Source of the DNA: Achromobacter pestifer
GTDB taxonomy: Bacteria > Pseudomonadota > Gammaproteobacteria > Burkholderiales > Burkholderiaceae_B
DNA: 64,000 bases
Direction: 5' to 3'
Assembly: GCF_902859625.1 (NCBI RefSeq)
Contig: NZ_CADIJX010000004.1
Location: forward strand, 124,001-188,000
Shown: piece by piece, positions 62,141 to 64,000 of the stretch
How the letters are laid out: every line of letters begins with the position of its first letter
Numbering within the stretch: position 1 is the first letter of the stretch
Notes under the pieces: model-generated
What the model saw: only the letters and a program-made list of their open reading frames with translations
Told to the model about the DNA's origin: nothing
Databases searched by the model: none
Translations under genes and position numbers: made by a program

Positions 62141-63553
62141 TCACGCCGGCCGTTGCGCCGGATCATGTAGGGGGAGCCGCGCGCCGCGACGCGCGAACAG
62201 GTAATAGAGAATGCTGGGGACGATCAAGCCGATGATCCACGAGATATCCACCCCACCCAGGCGCTCTACCATCGGCCCGGTGTAGAGCTTGGTCGAGATG
62301 AAAGGCATCTGCACCAACACGCCGAACGCATACACCAGGATGCCCGGCAGGTTCCAGCGGCCGTAGCGGCCGTCGGGGTCCGACAGCGCTGCCACGTCGT
62401 AGCGGCCCCGGCTGACAAAGTAGTAGTCCACCAGGTTCACCGCGCTCCAGGGCACGAAGAACGCCAGCAAGAACAGAATGAACGACTTGAACGCATTCAA
62501 GAAGGAATGCTGACCCACCAGCGCCACCGCGGTTGCCGCGGCCACGATCAGCACCACGGCCACGGCACGTTGCCGGTGCGTGATCTGGACCTGGCCACGA
62601 AAGCCGCTGATGATCGTGGCGATGCACATGAAGCTGCCGTAGGAGTTCAAGGTGGAGATCGTGATCTTGCCGAATGCAACGCTGAAATACAGCAGCGCCG
62701 CCATCGTGCCCGTGCCGCCCAGGCCCACGATGTAGGCGACTTCACGGCCCGAGAACTGACCCGCAGCCATGGCGGCGGCCAACACGCCCAGCACCATCGC
62801 GATCTGCGCGCCCACCACCGACCCCAGCCCAACCGCCAGGAACGTCTTCACCGACGAGGTGGAGCTAGGCAGATATCGCGAATAGTCCGCCACATAGGGG
62901 CCATATGCGATCTGCCACGAGGCCGCCAGCGATACCGCCAGCAGGAACGAACTCCAGCTGAAATGCCGGATTTGCAATAACTGAACCACGTCGCCCACCG
63001 CGATCACGCGGCTGAACAGGTAGACGAAGGCGATCACGCCAAGCACCGTGGCCACCCGCCCGATGATGTGGATCACCCGGTAGCCAAACAAGGTGGCGGC
63101 GATGATCACCGCCGCGAACATCAGGATGCCGACGGTATCGCTGACGCCAAACAACTGGCCCAGCGCCTGGCCCGACAGGACCGTGCCCGTGGCGGTGAAG
63201 CCCAGATACATCAGGCACACCAGCACGATGGGAATCGCCGCCCCATACACGCCGAACTGCACGCGGCTTGAGATCATCTGCGGCAAACCCAGCTTGGGCC
63301 CTTGCGCCGCGTGCAGCGCCATCACCCCGCCGCCAAGCACCTGTCCGATGAACAGGCCGATCAAGGACCAGAACACGTCACCGCCCAACACCACCGCCAG
63401 CGCACCGGTGACGATCGCGGTGATCTGTAGATTGGCGCCCATCCATAGCGTGAACTGGCTGTAGAGCTTGCCATGCCGTTCGGATTCGGGGATGAAATCA
63501 ATGGACCGCCGCTCGATCAGCGGTGCTGGCACTGCTTCACTATCCTGAGCCAT
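62141..63553 (-). CDS. NCS1-family permease in the hut cluster
   Basis: A 470-residue permease of the nucleobase-cation-symport-1 (cytosine/purine permease) family: [57 protein letters not shown] at the start and about 12 membrane helices. A similar gene sits in the hut clusters of pseudomonads. Its place between hutU and hutH suggests uptake of urocanate, histidine or another imidazole rather than cytosine. GAGG lies before ATG 63553. The gap to hutH is 44 bases, so it is in the same operon. Confidence 0.88.
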   Translation of the reverse strand: MAQDSEAVPAPLIERRSIDFIPESERHGKLYSQFTLWMGANLQITAIVTGALAVVLGGDVFWSLIGLFIGQVLGGGVMALHAAQGPKLGLPQMISSRVQFGVYGAAIPIVLVCLMYLGFTATGTVLSGQALGQLFGVSDTVGILMFAAVIIAATLFGYRVIHIIGRVATVLGVIAFVYLFSRVIAVGDVVQLLQIRHFSWSSFLLAVSLAASWQIAYGPYVADYSRYLPSSTSSVKTFLAVGLGSVVGAQIAMVLGVLAAAMAAGQFSGREVAYIVGLGGTGTMAALLYFSVAFGKITISTLNSYGSFMCIATIISGFRGQVQITHRQRAVAVVLIVAAATAVALVGQHSFLNAFKSFILFLLAFFVPWSAVNLVDYYFVSRGRYDVAALSDPDGRYGRWNLPGILVYAFGVLVQMPFISTKLYTGPMVERLGGVDISWIIGLIVPSILYYLFARRGARLPLHDPAQRPA

Positions 63554-63643
63554 CGCTTTGCCTCGTGGAGGACGTAGGGGACCTGCCTTTCGGGTTGTGG
63601 TCCCCACGCGGGGTTATGGTTGCACGCCTGCCGAATGGCGGGC

Positions 63644-64000
63644 TTAACGCTTGCCGGTCACCATGGGCAGATTCAGCCCCTGTTCCTTCGCGCATTCGAT
63701 CGCGATGTCGTAGCCGGCGTCCGCATGCCGCATGACGCCCGTGCCCGGATCGTTGGTCAGGACGCGGGCGATCCGCTCGGCGGCGTCGTCCGTGCCGTCA
63801 CACACGATGACCATGCCGGAATGCTGCGAGAAGCCCATGCCCACGCCGCCGCCGTGATGCAGCGATACCCACGTCGCGCCGCTGGCGGTATTCAGCAAGG
63901 CGTTCAACAGCGGCCAATCGGACACGGCGTCAGAGCCGTCTCGCATGGATTCGGTTTCGCGGTTGGGACTGGCGACCGATCCGGAATCCAGGTGATCGCG
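63644..64000 (-). CDS. hutU: Urocanate hydratase, 5' part outside the window
   Basis: The C-terminal 118 residues of urocanase, which converts urocanate to imidazolonepropionate. The end of the protein is unmistakable: [69 protein letters not shown], then [21 protein letters not shown]. The reading frame is open to the right edge of the window, so the start lies beyond it. First of the visible hut genes in transcription order. Confidence 0.96.
   Translation of the reverse strand, partial: RDHLDSGSVASPNRETESMRDGSDAVSDWPLLNALLNTASGATWVSLHHGGGVGMGFSQHSGMVIVCDGTDDAAERIARVLTNDPGTGVMRHADAGYDIAIECAKEQGLNLPMVTGKR

Overview
The window reads as chromosomal DNA of a GC-rich betaproteobacterium, most likely Achromobacter or a close Alcaligenaceae/Burkholderiales relative. 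This rests on the base composition, the Bug/TctC-type binding protein, the layout of the sulfur and histidine genes, and a gene of the Gcr 'site-specific recombinase' membrane family. It is an inference, because no rRNA or other marker gene is present. I saw no tRNA, rRNA, IS element, phage or CRISPR array.

Layout. 1-3450 (minus): respiratory formate dehydrogenase, with an alpha subunit that reads an in-frame UGA as selenocysteine through a visible SECIS hairpin. 3715-5809 (plus): a DUF1254/DUF1214 protein and a hotdog thioesterase, closed by a strong terminator. 5882-8686 (minus): YncE-like beta-propeller, polysaccharide deacetylase and fatty acid hydroxylase in one tight operon. 8847-11137 (minus): a DUF3300/DUF2950 pair of exported proteins. 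11259-19478 (minus): a ten-gene organosulfur operon. It mixes ssuE, ssuD, ssuC, ssuB and ssuF with two NlpA/MetQ binding proteins, metN, metI and a DszC/SfnB-like flavoenzyme, and it has no ssuA. A pair of inverted 66-bp repeats lies at 19674-19854. 19839-23702 (minus) holds a DszA-like monooxygenase and two more SfnB-like flavoenzymes. Divergent from these (23925-30093, plus) are a possible diiron protein and a complete Dpp-type ABC importer. Together these two blocks look like a second organosulfur import and desulfurization unit.

30664-38947 is the most unusual region. It holds a haem-oxygenase-like diiron oxidase with a complete set of metal ligands, two 2Fe-2S ferredoxins, an uncharacterized 108-residue protein, a ferredoxin-type NAD(P)H reductase, an aldehyde dehydrogenase, a GlcG/HbpS protein, a large permease, a TauE/SafE carrier and an FCD-type GntR regulator. 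An identical 14-bp sequence with a GTATAC core sits 53-59 bp upstream of both enzyme operons, and GTATAC recurs twice in the transporter promoter region. I read this as one regulon for oxidative breakdown of an unknown organic acid or amine.

39174-44028: a small ORF, a DUF2809 membrane protein, a helically phased array of DnaA-box-like 9-mers (40021-40096), an MFS exporter and the Gcr-family membrane protein. 44041-47007 (minus): phosphoribosyltransferase, M20 amidohydrolase and a Bug binding protein, divergent from a LysR regulator. 48089-52717 (minus): a spore-coat-U type chaperone-usher pilus operon. 53131-57616: a DHA2 efflux pump, a chemotaxis receptor and a MORN-repeat protein. 57745-64000 (minus): histidine utilization genes hutU, an NCS1 permease, hutH, hutT and hutI.
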